Assembly: GCF_003668875.1 (NCBI RefSeq)
Contig: NZ_RAWM01000014.1
Span: forward strand, 1-64,000
DNA length: 64,000 nucleotides
Direction: 5' to 3'
DNA from: Corallococcus interemptor
GTDB lineage: Bacteria; Myxococcota; Myxococcia; Myxococcales; Myxococcaceae
In this document: positions 44,776 to 53,563 of the stretch, piece after piece
How positions within the stretch are numbered: the first letter of the stretch is position 1
How the letters are laid out: every line of letters begins with the position of its first letter
The notes under the pieces: model-generated
Database searches by the model: none
What the model saw: only the letters and a program-made list of their open reading frames with translations
Told to the model about the DNA's origin: nothing
Made by a program: the position numbers and the translations under genes

Positions 44776-45606
44776 GTGGGAATCCTCGGCTACCAACTGG
44801 CGATCATCGCCGTTTTGATCGGGGTTCGCCTCGTTGCACCGCAGCGCTTGCTCGGAGCTGCCCTCACATTGACGGCTCTGTCCATCGTCAACCTGTTCTG
44901 GCCGCCGCTCATTGTGCTCCAGCTGTTCACGGTCTGGGGCACTTACCGCGCTATTGCGCCGTCCGCCGCCACTCCGGAAAAGGGAAAGCCGGCCCGAGTG
45001 ACCGAGCTACTCGGAAGCGTCAACTCGTTCATCGACGGGCTGAACACGGCCGTCGACGAACTAGGAGCAGACGTCGCGCTGAAGCGCGCGATACAGGAAG
45101 CAACCCTCGGGCTTCAGTCGGGGTACAATATCGAGCGCGATGGAATCCAGTCCGTCATGGAGAGTTCCAAGGAGCGCTTATTGGCGGACCGTCGGCGGCT
45201 GGCCTTAAGTGAAGCCGGGCGAGCGTCATTCGAGGCCAAGAAGGCTGAACTCACGGCAGCCATTGAGAAGGCCCTGAGCGAGTCCGGCGAGTCGGTGGGC
45301 AAGACGTATCGCTCGCCTCCCCAGATTGCCCTAACGGACCTTACGGCCCCCGTACCGCACGAGAATCCGGAGGTAGCAGCGGCCGCCCAGCGGCATCACG
45401 CGTCCCTCGTGCGTGAGTACTCCAAGTTTCTTGCTGACGTCGTAGCGCGCCTTCAAAGGGAGAAGGAGCTGCGCGCCATTTTCGAGACGGAGATGAACGC
45501 GCTGGCCCCGGCGCTCCTGTGGCGCATCGAGTGTTTCGAAGCCGGAGGCGACTGGCAGTCAGTCGCAAGCGTAGAAAGGGCTCGATCTCAGCGGCGAGTT
45601 CCCTGA
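44776..45606 (+). CDS. Membrane-anchored coiled-coil protein, function unknown
   Basis: Predicted 276-residue protein, GTG start at 44776 preceded by GGGAG. Two hydrophobic segments at the N-terminus (YQLAIIAVLIGVRLVA and LTLTALSIVNLFWPPLIVLQ) anchor a long, charged, helix-rich cytoplasmic part (ESSKERLLADRRRLALSEAG, KAELTAAIEKALSESGES, VVARLQREKELRAIFETEM). No family is recognised. Base composition is less GC-biased than its neighbours, and a transposase remnant follows directly downstream, so horizontal acquisition is possible. Confidence 0.65.
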   Translation: MGILGYQLAIIAVLIGVRLVAPQRLLGAALTLTALSIVNLFWPPLIVLQLFTVWGTYRAIAPSAATPEKGKPARVTELLGSVNSFIDGLNTAVDELGADVALKRAIQEATLGLQSGYNIERDGIQSVMESSKERLLADRRRLALSEAGRASFEAKKAELTAAIEKALSESGESVGKTYRSPPQIALTDLTAPVPHENPEVAAAAQRHHASLVREYSKFLADVVARLQREKELRAIFETEMNALAPALLWRIECFEAGGDWQSVASVERARSQRRVP

Positions 45607-45631
45607 GCCGAGAAGAACCGGTCGTTGAAAT

Positions 45632-45706
45632 GTCCTTCACCGCCTCGTACAGCACCGTCCTCTCCGGCCGACTCCGCCGGTACGCCCACCCGCGCTCCTC
45701 CACCCG
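45632..45706 (-). pseudogene. Tiny transposase N-terminus remnant (IS91-like)
   Basis: The minus-strand frame reads YRRSRPERTVLYEAVKD, which resembles the conserved opening of IS91/IS801-type zinc-binding transposases (R-P-E-x-T-V-L-Y-x-x-V). The similarity ends within about 25 codons, and the rest of the frame is unrelated sequence antisense to the preceding gene. It is only a scar of an insertion. Confidence 0.4.
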
Positions 45707-45746
45707 TTCCTGACCTGCCGCACCTTGTCAGGGCACGGCACGTCCC

Positions 45747-45776
45747 CGGGGCTCCCGCTTGGATTCGGGAGCCCCG
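45747..45776. terminator. Bidirectional hairpin terminator
   Basis: An 11-bp perfect stem (45747-45757 with 45766-45776) and an 8-base loop lie 13 bases from the stop of the minus-strand DNRLRE gene and downstream of the plus-strand membrane-protein gene, the expected place for a shared terminator. Confidence 0.65.
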
Positions 45777-45788
45777 AGGCATGGCAGC

Positions 45789-48700
45789 CTACTTGCGCAG
45801 CTTGAACAGCAGCACGTCGGAGCGCCGGGACTGTGGCGTGTACCAGGCGCCGTCCATCTCGAGCGCCTCCTTCAGGCTGCCCGCCACCACGACGCCGTCC
45901 GGGGAGGATGCGAGGTGGAACTCATACACGGACGTGAGCCCCAGCACGCGGACCCACCGGGACTCCAGCCCGGGACCGAAGGCCGCCAGCGTGGGCCGGG
46001 GCCGTTCGTCCTGCTGCCAACCGACGTCGCCCAGCCCAACGAGATTCCCCGCGCCGGACTGGGTCGTCACGATGTTCCCGGCCCCGTCCACCACCATGTC
46101 CGTGAACCCGAAGTGCGCGAACTGCCGTAGGGCCACGTCCCCACCCGCCGCGGTGAGCATGCCCACGAGCGCATCCCTTGCACCTTCGTATTCCTCCGGC
46201 TCGCGGCTGACGTACTGCTGGCCCGCGAACGACAGGTACCCGTTGAAGTTCCCGGTGAAGGCGATGCGCTGGTCGGGCAGCACGCCCACGGAGGTCACCT
46301 CGCCGTAGCGCGCGCTCATCACCCGCGCCCAGCTGAAGTCACCCCCCACGCCATACCGCGCGACGAAACCTCCGCGCTCCGCGACGGTGCCTCCACCGAA
46401 GTCGGTGTTGCTGCCCGCCTGGCCGCCCACGATGACTCCCTCGCTGGCATCCACGGCGACGCTGTTCGCACTCGTGCCCACCAGGGACGTCCCGACCAAC
46501 GCGCGCGACCAGAGATGCGCTCCGTCCCACTGGAGCTTCAGCACGTAGGAGTTCGGGTACGTGTCGTCGTACGGGAACGGCTTGCCCGAATACAGCGGCC
46601 CGCTGCCGAAGTCCGTGTAGCCCCAGAACGTGCCGACGAGCACCGCGCTGCCATGCGCATCCGTGGCCAGGTCGAGCACCTCCATCGGATTGTCGTAGTA
46701 GTCCTCCGGGTCGCTCGGGTCACCGAACCAGGCCCGGAAGCCGCGCGTCCAGTCCACCGTGCCATCAGGTTTGAGCTTCATCACCACCATGCCGGAGCCC
46801 TGGGGCAGCGGCCCCTTCCCCAGGTCCGGGGCCCCGTCGTAGCTGCCGGCGACCAGCACGTTGCCCACCGTGGTCACCACCACCTTCTCCAACCGCACCC
46901 CCGCCTGCGGGAAGGAGCGCGTCCACGCGACGGCGCCATCCGCCCGGTGCAGGGTGACGGTGTGGCCCGACGGAGCCAGCGGGGTCCCCGTGCCGTAGAG
47001 CCGGGTGACGACCGCGAACCCGCCATCCGGCGCGGGCGCCACGTGACGGGGAGCCTCCGCCTGCGCGCCTCCCACCTGACGCATCCAGGCCGTGGTCCCC
47101 GACGGCTGTGTGCCCCGGTACGAGCAGAACGGGTTGCTCTCATACGTGATGACCAGCCGGGGCGCGCCGCCGATGATCTGGCGCGCTTCCGCATCCGTGG
47201 AGACGAAGCCCACGCTGTTGGTGCTGTCCGGCAGCAGCGCGAACGCGTACGTCCCGGAGGCCGTCACGGTGTTCGTCACGTCCAGCTCCACCCACGCATC
47301 CCGCGCGACGGCCCCCAGGTCCACCAGCGCTTCGCCCACGGGCGCCGGGCGGTGGTTCCAGTCCGTTGTCGCCCCGTCGAAACTCGACGCCCGGTAGAGC
47401 CGGGGCCCGTTGCCCGTGCCGTCAATGGCATACAGGCGCAGCGCCACCCGCTGGATGCGCTCCTGCCGCAGCTGGACGTCAAAGATCAGGAAGGCCTCCG
47501 CGCGGGGATCCCCGTCCACCCGCAGCGAGGCGTGATGCTGGAACTTCTGGTCCGGCGCATCCGCCGCGGCGTAGGTGTCGTGCAGCGCGCTGACGGGGAC
47601 CTCGACGTACTCCGAGCGGGTCAGGCACGCGTCCGCCGGGGCTGTCTTCGCCGCGCCCGTCCAGACGAGCAGCCGGGGACGCAGCGACACATCCGCGCTC
47701 TCCCGCGAGTAGAACGTCACGCCGTCGCTGGAGGTCGGGTACAGCCCGAACGTCACGTCCCCGTTGCCACGCACCAGGTCCGTCACGTCGTAGTCCACCC
47801 AGCTCCCCGTCGCGAGCCCCTGCGCGTCCTCCACCGGGCTGCCCGTGCGGGCCGGCCGCGAGCTCCACGTGACGCTGGACTCGCTCCACGGCAGCCCCGT
47901 CAGCGCGTACACGGCCGGGCCGTCATCCGACCCCGAGCTCACGTACAGGCGCAGCACCGCGCGCTGCACGGCCTCCGTCAGCCCCTGCACCGGGAAGCGC
48001 AGGTAGGCCTCCTGCATGGGGGCGCTGTCCACCTTGAACGTCGTGGCGCTGCCCTGGGCCGTGCCCGGGCTCTCCGCGTCGGCGAATGTGTCGGCGCTCG
48101 CGGCGAAGAACATCGGCGCGCCGGAGAGCGTGAGCGGCGCGGGCGGCGGCGGCGGGTTGTCCGCCGCGGACTCCACGGTGAGGACGAGCTGCGGCTTGTA
48201 CTCGAAGGACTCGCTCGACCCGAACGTGAGGCTGTCCGTGCCCTTCGCAGACAGGAGGAGGTCCACGCTGTAGTAGCGGCTGGGGATGTACAGGCCCGAC
48301 ACGTCGAGCTCCACCCAGGTCCCGCTCCTCACGGGCCCCTCGCTGGAGGTGAGCCAGGCGTCGCTCCAGTACGGCCGGGTGTTCCACGTCACGCTTTCGT
48401 CCCAGATGTGCACGCCCGGCGAGTCGTGCACGGCGACGCCCTGGGCCGCGTTGTTCATCGCGAACAGGCGCAGCCTCGCGGACGTCACCGTCCCGGAAAC
48501 GGGGAGCTCGGCCCCGGCGAAGCGCAGGTACGTCAGCGCCTCGGGGGTTCGCGAGACCTTCAAGGTGGAGGAGGCGCCGAAGCTCGTGTTCGGGGACGCG
48601 GCCTCCACATGCGCGTCCTCCGTGGGCGTCAGGACGACCGTCCGCGTCGTGAGCGCCGCGCGCTCCGTGCTGACGGTCTCCGCCCCGGGTTCACGTGAAT

Positions 48701-48794
48701 CTTCTTCCGCTGCCAGTGGCGCTCCGCACCCACTCAGGGTCGCGAGCGCCACACCCATTCCCCACAACATCCCTGCGACTGTCATCCGTCTCAC
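45789..48794 (-). CDS. Secreted lipoprotein with three DNRLRE domains and a beta-propeller
   Basis: Predicted 1001-residue surface protein. I chose the GTG at 48794: it follows AGGGAGAG by about six bases and gives MRRMTVAGMLWGMGVALATL with lipobox LSGC and a charged n-region. An ATG at 48785 and one at 48830 are worse placed. Three repeats of about 170-190 residues are DNRLRE/CBM96-type (TEDAHVEAASPNTSFGASST, LRFAGAELPVSG, VTWNTRPYWSD; SADTFADAESPGTAQGS; LHDTYAAADAPDQKFQHHAS). The C-terminal about 400 residues have propeller-like repeats (GNVLVAGSYDG, GSAVLVGTFWGYTDFGSG, GVIVGGQAGSNTDFGGG). A binding or structural role is inferred. A terminator follows. Confidence 0.82.
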   Translation of the reverse strand: MRRMTVAGMLWGMGVALATLSGCGAPLAAEEDSREPGAETVSTERAALTTRTVVLTPTEDAHVEAASPNTSFGASSTLKVSRTPEALTYLRFAGAELPVSGTVTSARLRLFAMNNAAQGVAVHDSPGVHIWDESVTWNTRPYWSDAWLTSSEGPVRSGTWVELDVSGLYIPSRYYSVDLLLSAKGTDSLTFGSSESFEYKPQLVLTVESAADNPPPPPAPLTLSGAPMFFAASADTFADAESPGTAQGSATTFKVDSAPMQEAYLRFPVQGLTEAVQRAVLRLYVSSGSDDGPAVYALTGLPWSESSVTWSSRPARTGSPVEDAQGLATGSWVDYDVTDLVRGNGDVTFGLYPTSSDGVTFYSRESADVSLRPRLLVWTGAAKTAPADACLTRSEYVEVPVSALHDTYAAADAPDQKFQHHASLRVDGDPRAEAFLIFDVQLRQERIQRVALRLYAIDGTGNGPRLYRASSFDGATTDWNHRPAPVGEALVDLGAVARDAWVELDVTNTVTASGTYAFALLPDSTNSVGFVSTDAEARQIIGGAPRLVITYESNPFCSYRGTQPSGTTAWMRQVGGAQAEAPRHVAPAPDGGFAVVTRLYGTGTPLAPSGHTVTLHRADGAVAWTRSFPQAGVRLEKVVVTTVGNVLVAGSYDGAPDLGKGPLPQGSGMVVMKLKPDGTVDWTRGFRAWFGDPSDPEDYYDNPMEVLDLATDAHGSAVLVGTFWGYTDFGSGPLYSGKPFPYDDTYPNSYVLKLQWDGAHLWSRALVGTSLVGTSANSVAVDASEGVIVGGQAGSNTDFGGGTVAERGGFVARYGVGGDFSWARVMSARYGEVTSVGVLPDQRIAFTGNFNGYLSFAGQQYVSREPEEYEGARDALVGMLTAAGGDVALRQFAHFGFTDMVVDGAGNIVTTQSGAGNLVGLGDVGWQQDERPRPTLAAFGPGLESRWVRVLGLTSVYEFHLASSPDGVVVAGSLKEALEMDGAWYTPQSRRSDVLLFKLRK

Positions 48795-48977
48795 GCTGAC
48801 TCTCCCTCTGGGACCACGAGGGAAGGACATGAGCAACGGATGAGCCAGACATTGGGCCGTGGCCGCGCCTGGTGTTCCTCTGAAGGATTTCCACGCTCGC
48901 CGTCTAATTCCTATCGAGTGCGTAGCGGGGCCAGGACAGTTGCCCTGGGAACACTTCGTCGAGGGGGGACCACACAG

Positions 48978-49466
48978 ATGTCCAAGAAACTCACCGTGGC
49001 GTTCTTGCTGCTGCTCTCCGGTTGTTCGACCACCGCGACCATCTCCCGCGTGGATGGAGGAACCTACACCGCCAAGATTGTCCGCAGCGATCAGGACTCC
49101 CTCTTCGTGAAGACGTCCTCGAATGGAAGTGAGATCGCCATTCCCAGGTCGAACGTCTCGGATATCGACCACCCTGGAAATGGCATGGCTGTGTTTGGCG
49201 CACTGCTGACTGCCTATGGCGGGCTGAACGTCGCGGCGGGCGCCAGCACGTGCGGCGAGGTCGGCGGCGCCTACTGTGTCGGCACCTTCCTCCCCGCCGC
49301 GGTGGGCCTCTCGACCCTCATCTGGGGCCTGACCACCTGGACCAACTCCACCGACGCGGCGCAGGGCGGCGCCACGGCCGCCCACACCGGTGCCGTGCCG
49401 ACCCCGCCATCTGTCTCTGCGTTCGACTTCCGCGGGAGCGCGCCGGGCTCCGCCCAACGCCGCTGA
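48978..49466 (+). CDS. Small lipoprotein with C-terminal hydrophobic segments
   Basis: Predicted 162-residue lipoprotein, MSKKLTVAFLLLLSGCSTTA (lipobox LSGC), with a G-rich ribosome site upstream. The first half (VDGGTYTAKIVRSDQDSLFV, EIAIPRSNVSDIDHPGNG) resembles small beta-barrel modules in which a surface lipoprotein handles an ion- or nucleotide-like ligand. The second half has two hydrophobic stretches (MAVFGALLTAYGGLNVAAGA, FLPAAVGLSTLIWGLTTW) and two Cys between them. Function unknown. Divergent from the DNRLRE gene. Confidence 0.75.
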   Translation: MSKKLTVAFLLLLSGCSTTATISRVDGGTYTAKIVRSDQDSLFVKTSSNGSEIAIPRSNVSDIDHPGNGMAVFGALLTAYGGLNVAAGASTCGEVGGAYCVGTFLPAAVGLSTLIWGLTTWTNSTDAAQGGATAAHTGAVPTPPSVSAFDFRGSAPGSAQRR

Positions 49467-49631
49467 GCATCCGCGCGCCGGCGAGGCACCGGGATTCTTC
49501 CACGCGGCGGAAGAGTCCCTGCCGGGCGGTGGGGATTCAGTCAGCGGACGCCGCCTCATAAATCTCTCCTCGACGCCCATACCAGGGCAGACGGCGGCAC
49601 TTCGGCTCGCCGTAGCAACGAGGGGAAGATC

Positions 49632-50342
49632 ATGAACTCCCATCAGCAGGTCGCCATCATCACGGGCGCTTCGCAGGGCATCGGGGCCGGGCTCGTCCAG
49701 GCATACCGGGGCCGCGGCTACCGCGTCGTCGCGACCTCCCGCTCCATCAAGCAGGGCAGCGATCCGGAAGTGCTCGCCGTCGCGGGCGACATCGGCGATG
49801 CCTCTACCGCCGAGCGCGTGGTCAACGAGGCCATTGCGCGCTTCGGGCGCATCGACACGCTGGTCAACAACGCCGGCATCTTCATCGCAAAGCCGTTCAC
49901 GGACTACACGGCTGACGACTTCACCGCGATGCTCAAGACCAACCTCGGTGGCTTCTTCCACGTCACGCAGCGCGCCCTCGTGCAGATGGTGAAGCAGGGC
50001 TCCGGCCACATCGTCAGCATCACCACGCCCTTCGTGAACCAGGCCATCGCGGGCGTTCCGACGGGGCTCGCGAACCTCACCAAGGGCGGCATCAGCTCCG
50101 TGACCCGCGAACTCGCGGTCGAGTTCGCGGGGAGGGGTATCCGCGTCAACGCGGTCGCCCCGGGCTTCATCAAGACCCCCATCCACGCGCCGGAGTCCCA
50201 CGCGTTCCTCGCCACCTTGATCCCCGCGAAGCGCATGGGCGAGGTCAGCGACGTCACGGATGCGGTGCTCTACCTCGAGGGTGCCAGCTACGCGACGGGG
50301 GAGATCCTCTACGTCGATGGCGGGCAGAACGCCGGTCGCTGA
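49632..50342 (+). CDS. Short-chain dehydrogenase/reductase-like protein (catalytic Tyr not conserved)
   Basis: SDR fold, 236 residues. The nucleotide-binding TGASQGIGAGL, NNAG and C-terminal GEILYVDGGQNAG are intact. At the active site, where SDRs have a Ser and YxxxK, this protein reads SITTPFVNQAIAGVPTGLAN followed by LTKGG. The Lys is kept, but the Tyr position is Ala and the Ser appears to be Thr. I recall a subfamily with this ALASLTKGG pattern, so this is probably not a recent mutation. Substrate unknown. It is followed 12 bases later by a tautomerase gene, suggesting a two-gene operon. Confidence 0.85.
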   Translation: MNSHQQVAIITGASQGIGAGLVQAYRGRGYRVVATSRSIKQGSDPEVLAVAGDIGDASTAERVVNEAIARFGRIDTLVNNAGIFIAKPFTDYTADDFTAMLKTNLGGFFHVTQRALVQMVKQGSGHIVSITTPFVNQAIAGVPTGLANLTKGGISSVTRELAVEFAGRGIRVNAVAPGFIKTPIHAPESHAFLATLIPAKRMGEVSDVTDAVLYLEGASYATGEILYVDGGQNAGR

Positions 50343-50354
50343 AGGGAGCCTGCC

Positions 50355-50591
50355 ATGCCCATCGTCACCATCCAGGTTACCCGTGAGGGCTCCGGCCCCG
50401 GCCGGGACTCCGTCACTCCCGAGGAGAAGGCCCGCCTGATTGCAGGCACCAGCCAGCTCCTGCTCGACGTGCTGAACAAGCCCCTCGACTCGACCTACGT
50501 GGTCATCCAGGAGGTCGAGCTGGAGGACTGGGGCTGGGGCGGCTTGCCGGCGCTCGAGTTCCGCAAGCGGCGCGCCGCGGGCACGTCGTGA
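50355..50591 (+). CDS. 4-oxalocrotonate tautomerase-family protein
   Basis: Small cytoplasmic enzyme of 78 residues. It starts MPIVTIQVTREG, so the catalytic Pro becomes residue 1 after Met removal. The conserved EEKARLIAGTSQLLLDVLNK helix and YVVIQEVELEDWGWGG strand follow. Members interconvert keto-enol forms of small acids or dehalogenate. It sits 12 bases after the SDR gene, with which it is probably co-transcribed, and ends 27 bases from the convergent LysR gene. Confidence 0.88.
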   Translation: MPIVTIQVTREGSGPGRDSVTPEEKARLIAGTSQLLLDVLNKPLDSTYVVIQEVELEDWGWGGLPALEFRKRRAAGTS

Positions 50592-50618
50592 AGCCGCACG
50601 GAGACCGCCAGGGCCCCG

Positions 50619-51554
50619 TCAGCCCTGGAAGGCCTGGGCCTGCACGGAGAGCCTCGAGAACTCGGCGCGCAGGCGTGGCACCGCGAAGTCCATGAAGGCG
50701 CGGACCTTGGGCACCGAGATGCGCCCCTGCGGAGTGAGGAGGTGCACGGGGAGGGCTGACGGCTCGGCGTTGCGCAGGAGGACCTTCAGCGAGCCATCCT
50801 GGACGCGCTCCGCGACATGGTACGTGTAGAGCCGGGTCACGCCGTGGCCGTCCACCGCGGACGCGAGCGCGGCCCGCACGCTGTTGACCACGAGCCGCGG
50901 CTTGAAGTGCACGGAACGGGAGACGGCGCTTCCGGCGGCGGGCGGAAACACCCATGCATCGTGCCCGAAGTGCGTCGTGGTGATGATCCGGTGCCTGCCC
51001 AGGTCCGCCGGCTCGAGGAGGGGCGGATGCCCGGCGAGGTAGCGCGGCGATGCCACGACGACCCGCTTCACGTCGCCCCCGACACGGACGGCGACGAGGG
51101 AGGAGTCGGGCAGCTCGGCGACGCGCAGCGCGACATCGATGCCTTCCTCGACGAGGCTGGCGTAACGGTCGAGCAGGACGAGGTTCACCGAGACCTCGGG
51201 GTAGGCCTCCAGGTAGGCGTCGAGGATGGGCCGCAGGATCTCCTCGCCGCTGATGGGGGGTGCGCTGATCGTGAGCGTCCCCCTCGGAGCGACGCGCTCG
51301 CCCGCGGCGCTCAGCTCGGCCTCCTCCAAATCCGCCAGGATGCGGCGGCACGCGGACGCATAGCGCTCACCTGCCTCGCTGAGCTTGAGCGTGCGGGTGG
51401 TGCGGTGCAGCAGCTCGGCGCCAATGTGTTGCTCCAGCAACGCGATGGCACGGCTCACTGCGGCCGGCGAGCGCGCGAGCCGGCGGCCAGCGCCCGCCAG
51501 GCTGCCCTCGTCGAGCGCCGCGACAAACACCTTCATCGCCTCGATGCGATCCAT
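50619..51554 (-). CDS. LysR-family transcriptional regulator
   Basis: Regulator of 311 residues starting MDRIEAMKVFVAALDEGSLA at 51554; an ATG 11 codons upstream is rejected because LysR proteins start close to this motif. The N-terminal winged helix is typical (AAVSRAIALLEQHIGAELLHR, TTRTLKLSEAGE), followed by a substrate-binding domain (GTLTISAPPISGEEILRPIL, LNLVLLDRYASLVEEGIDVALR). It resembles the CrgA/YafC-type group. It is convergent to the SDR/tautomerase pair. Its own regulated gene is not evident from orientation; the lipoprotein gene at 51787 is divergent from it. Confidence 0.92.
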   Translation of the reverse strand: MDRIEAMKVFVAALDEGSLAGAGRRLARSPAAVSRAIALLEQHIGAELLHRTTRTLKLSEAGERYASACRRILADLEEAELSAAGERVAPRGTLTISAPPISGEEILRPILDAYLEAYPEVSVNLVLLDRYASLVEEGIDVALRVAELPDSSLVAVRVGGDVKRVVVASPRYLAGHPPLLEPADLGRHRIITTTHFGHDAWVFPPAAGSAVSRSVHFKPRLVVNSVRAALASAVDGHGVTRLYTYHVAERVQDGSLKVLLRNAEPSALPVHLLTPQGRISVPKVRAFMDFAVPRLRAEFSRLSVQAQAFQG

Positions 51555-51786
51555 GTCCCCTCTTCCGCGGCGCAGGGTGCCCCTCATCCGTGGGGGGCCC
51601 CCGCGGCAAGCCGGTTGACGGTGTACCGCAGGTCACCCCGGCCCCTCCGCGGGTGTGACGCGGTCATATCCGGAGACGAGCGCGGAACACAGGGGCCCGC
51701 TTCCTCCCACCGCGAGGTCTTGTCCGAGGGCGGCCACGTCCTCAGCCTCTTCCATGGAGGGCACTCAGCCCCTGGGAGACAGAGCC

Positions 51787-52389
51787 ATGAGAACAGGACG
51801 CGGTACCCACTTCGGATTCACCCTGCTCGTCGGAATGATGCTGTTCGCCGCGGGCTGCGCCTCGACGAGCGTAGGCAAGACCTGGAAGAGCCCGGCGCTC
51901 GCCCAGCAGCCTCCTCTCAAGAAGGTCGTCGTCGTGGCGATGGTGCCGAGCGAAGCCACCCGACAGCAGCTTGAGCAGGAGCTGTCGACAAAGCTGTCGC
52001 AGGAGGGCGTCCAGGCCGTCAAGAGTTCCGACGTCCTCCCCTCGGGAGCGAAGCCCGACAAGGACACGATCCGGAACGCCATCGAGGGAAAGGGGTACGA
52101 CGGCATCCTGGTGGCTCGCTTCGCGGGAGTCGATCAAGACGTCAACGCCTATCCCGGCATGTCCTACTACGGCTACTTCGGCGCCTACGGTCCAATGGAC
52201 TACTCCGTGACGGAGGAGGCGAAGATGCAGGTCAGCCTCTTCGACGCCCGAGGCGAGAACGGACAGCTGCTGTGGAGCACGAACACCAAGACCTACGAGT
52301 CCTCGGACATCCAGAAGGAGGTCCCGGGTCTCGCGGATGCCATCGTCAAGAGCATGGCCAAGGACGACGTGGTTGGGAGCGCGAGCTGA
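51787..52389 (+). CDS. Putative lipoprotein (DUF4136-like)
   Basis: Exported protein of 200 residues, MRTGRGTHFGFTLLVGMMLF with lipobox AAGC, and GGGAGAC upstream of the ATG. The mature part has KKVVVVAMVPSEATRQQLEQ, SDVLPSGAKPDKDTIRNAIE, YDGILVARFAGVDQDVN, a Tyr/Gly-rich YYGYFGAYGPMDY and a closing LWSTNTKTYESSDIQKEVPG. That is the pattern of DUF4136 and related outer-membrane-associated lipoproteins. Function unknown. Divergent from the LysR gene. Confidence 0.75.
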   Translation: MRTGRGTHFGFTLLVGMMLFAAGCASTSVGKTWKSPALAQQPPLKKVVVVAMVPSEATRQQLEQELSTKLSQEGVQAVKSSDVLPSGAKPDKDTIRNAIEGKGYDGILVARFAGVDQDVNAYPGMSYYGYFGAYGPMDYSVTEEAKMQVSLFDARGENGQLLWSTNTKTYESSDIQKEVPGLADAIVKSMAKDDVVGSAS

Positions 52390-52496
52390 CGCAAGGCGGC
52401 TGGGCCCGGATGGATGACGGGCTTCATTCCCCGAGGGGCGCTCCGGCAGGTTGAATTTTCGGACCGGAGCGCAGGGACAGCTCCTAGACTGAAGCG

Positions 52497-53459
52497 ATGT
52501 GGCGCCGGTATTCCCAGTGGCTCGATGCGGGCGAAACCGACGGAGATCCGCTCGGGGCGCCGATGCTGTGGCCCGACGGGCTTCACATCGCCGCGAACGG
52601 GCGCGGGCGCATCTTCCTCTGGAGTCTGGCGACCGGTGAGTGCACGCGGGTCCTGAAGACGGGCGCCATCTGCCGGAATGGAGAGCCCTGGTTCCGGCTG
52701 GCGGGGGAAGCCGAGCTGGGCCGCGTGCTCGAGGCGTACAAGATCCGCGGCCTGGCCGTCTGGGACTCCAAGGACTGGAGACGCGTGCAGACCTTCGAGG
52801 GCCACGCAGAGGAGGTCCAGGCCGCGGCGGTCGTCAGCGAGGACCGCGTCGTCTCCATCAGCGCCGACAGCAGCGCGCGGCTGTGGGACGCATGGACGGG
52901 CGAGAACCTGCGCACGCTGGAGACCGGACCGCTCTACGCGCTCGCGCATGCCCCCGCCCGGGGCCTCGTCGCCGTGGGCGGAAGCAACGGCGCCGTGCAC
53001 CTGCTCGAAGCCCTCACGCTCAACGTCCGCGCCCTCTTCCACCTGCGCATGGCCACCGCGCGCCATGAGCCCCTCGGCGCCGGGCGAAAGGAACAGCTCG
53101 GCATCGCGCGGAACCGCCCGTCGAACACCCTCCGGGCGCTGGCCTGGCACCCCGACGGAGAGCACCTCCTCTGCGGGTCCTGGGACTTCGTGGCCCACAT
53201 GCTCCACAGCAGCACCGGACGCGTCGTGCGGCAATGGCAGGGCCATGCGGACGGGGTGGACTTCGTCGCGGTGGAGCCCTCGCGCGGGCTGCTGTGCACC
53301 GGGAGTTCCGATGGCACCGTGCGCGTCTGGTCGCTCGACTCCACCGAGTGCCTCGCCGTGCACGACGTCGGCCACGCCGACCTGGGCGGCCTGCTGGTGC
53401 ACGACGGGACGCTCTACGTGACGTGTCGGCGGGAGCTGTTGTCGGTGCCTCTGGGCTAG
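52497..53459 (+). CDS. WD40-repeat protein
   Basis: Cytoplasmic beta-propeller scaffold of 320 residues starting MWRRYSQWLDAGETDGD. Visible WD40 blades: FLWSLATGECTRVLKTG, LAVWDSKDWRRVQTFEGH, VVSISADSSARLWDAWTGEN, LLCGSWDFVAHMLHSSTGR, LLCTGSSDGTVRVWSLDSTE. A His-Asp-type GH (EGHAEEVQAAAV; QGHADGVDFVAV) opens several blades. No other domain is attached. Probably a protein-interaction platform; partner unknown. Confidence 0.85.
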   Translation: MWRRYSQWLDAGETDGDPLGAPMLWPDGLHIAANGRGRIFLWSLATGECTRVLKTGAICRNGEPWFRLAGEAELGRVLEAYKIRGLAVWDSKDWRRVQTFEGHAEEVQAAAVVSEDRVVSISADSSARLWDAWTGENLRTLETGPLYALAHAPARGLVAVGGSNGAVHLLEALTLNVRALFHLRMATARHEPLGAGRKEQLGIARNRPSNTLRALAWHPDGEHLLCGSWDFVAHMLHSSTGRVVRQWQGHADGVDFVAVEPSRGLLCTGSSDGTVRVWSLDSTECLAVHDVGHADLGGLLVHDGTLYVTCRRELLSVPLG

Positions 53460-53563
53460 CACCGCGCGAGATGTTCAATGCCGTCCATTCGTCCAGGTCC
53501 GCAGGGGGGCATCCTCCGCGGGAGCTGCTGTCGTGGTCCGCCCTCGCATCCCCGGGAGCCTCC

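Noticed and set aside
48795-50201. Upstream extension of the DNRLRE gene by more than 450 codons
   Set aside because: The extension runs antisense through the small lipoprotein and the SDR gene and lacks coding character; a good start with signal peptide exists at 48794.
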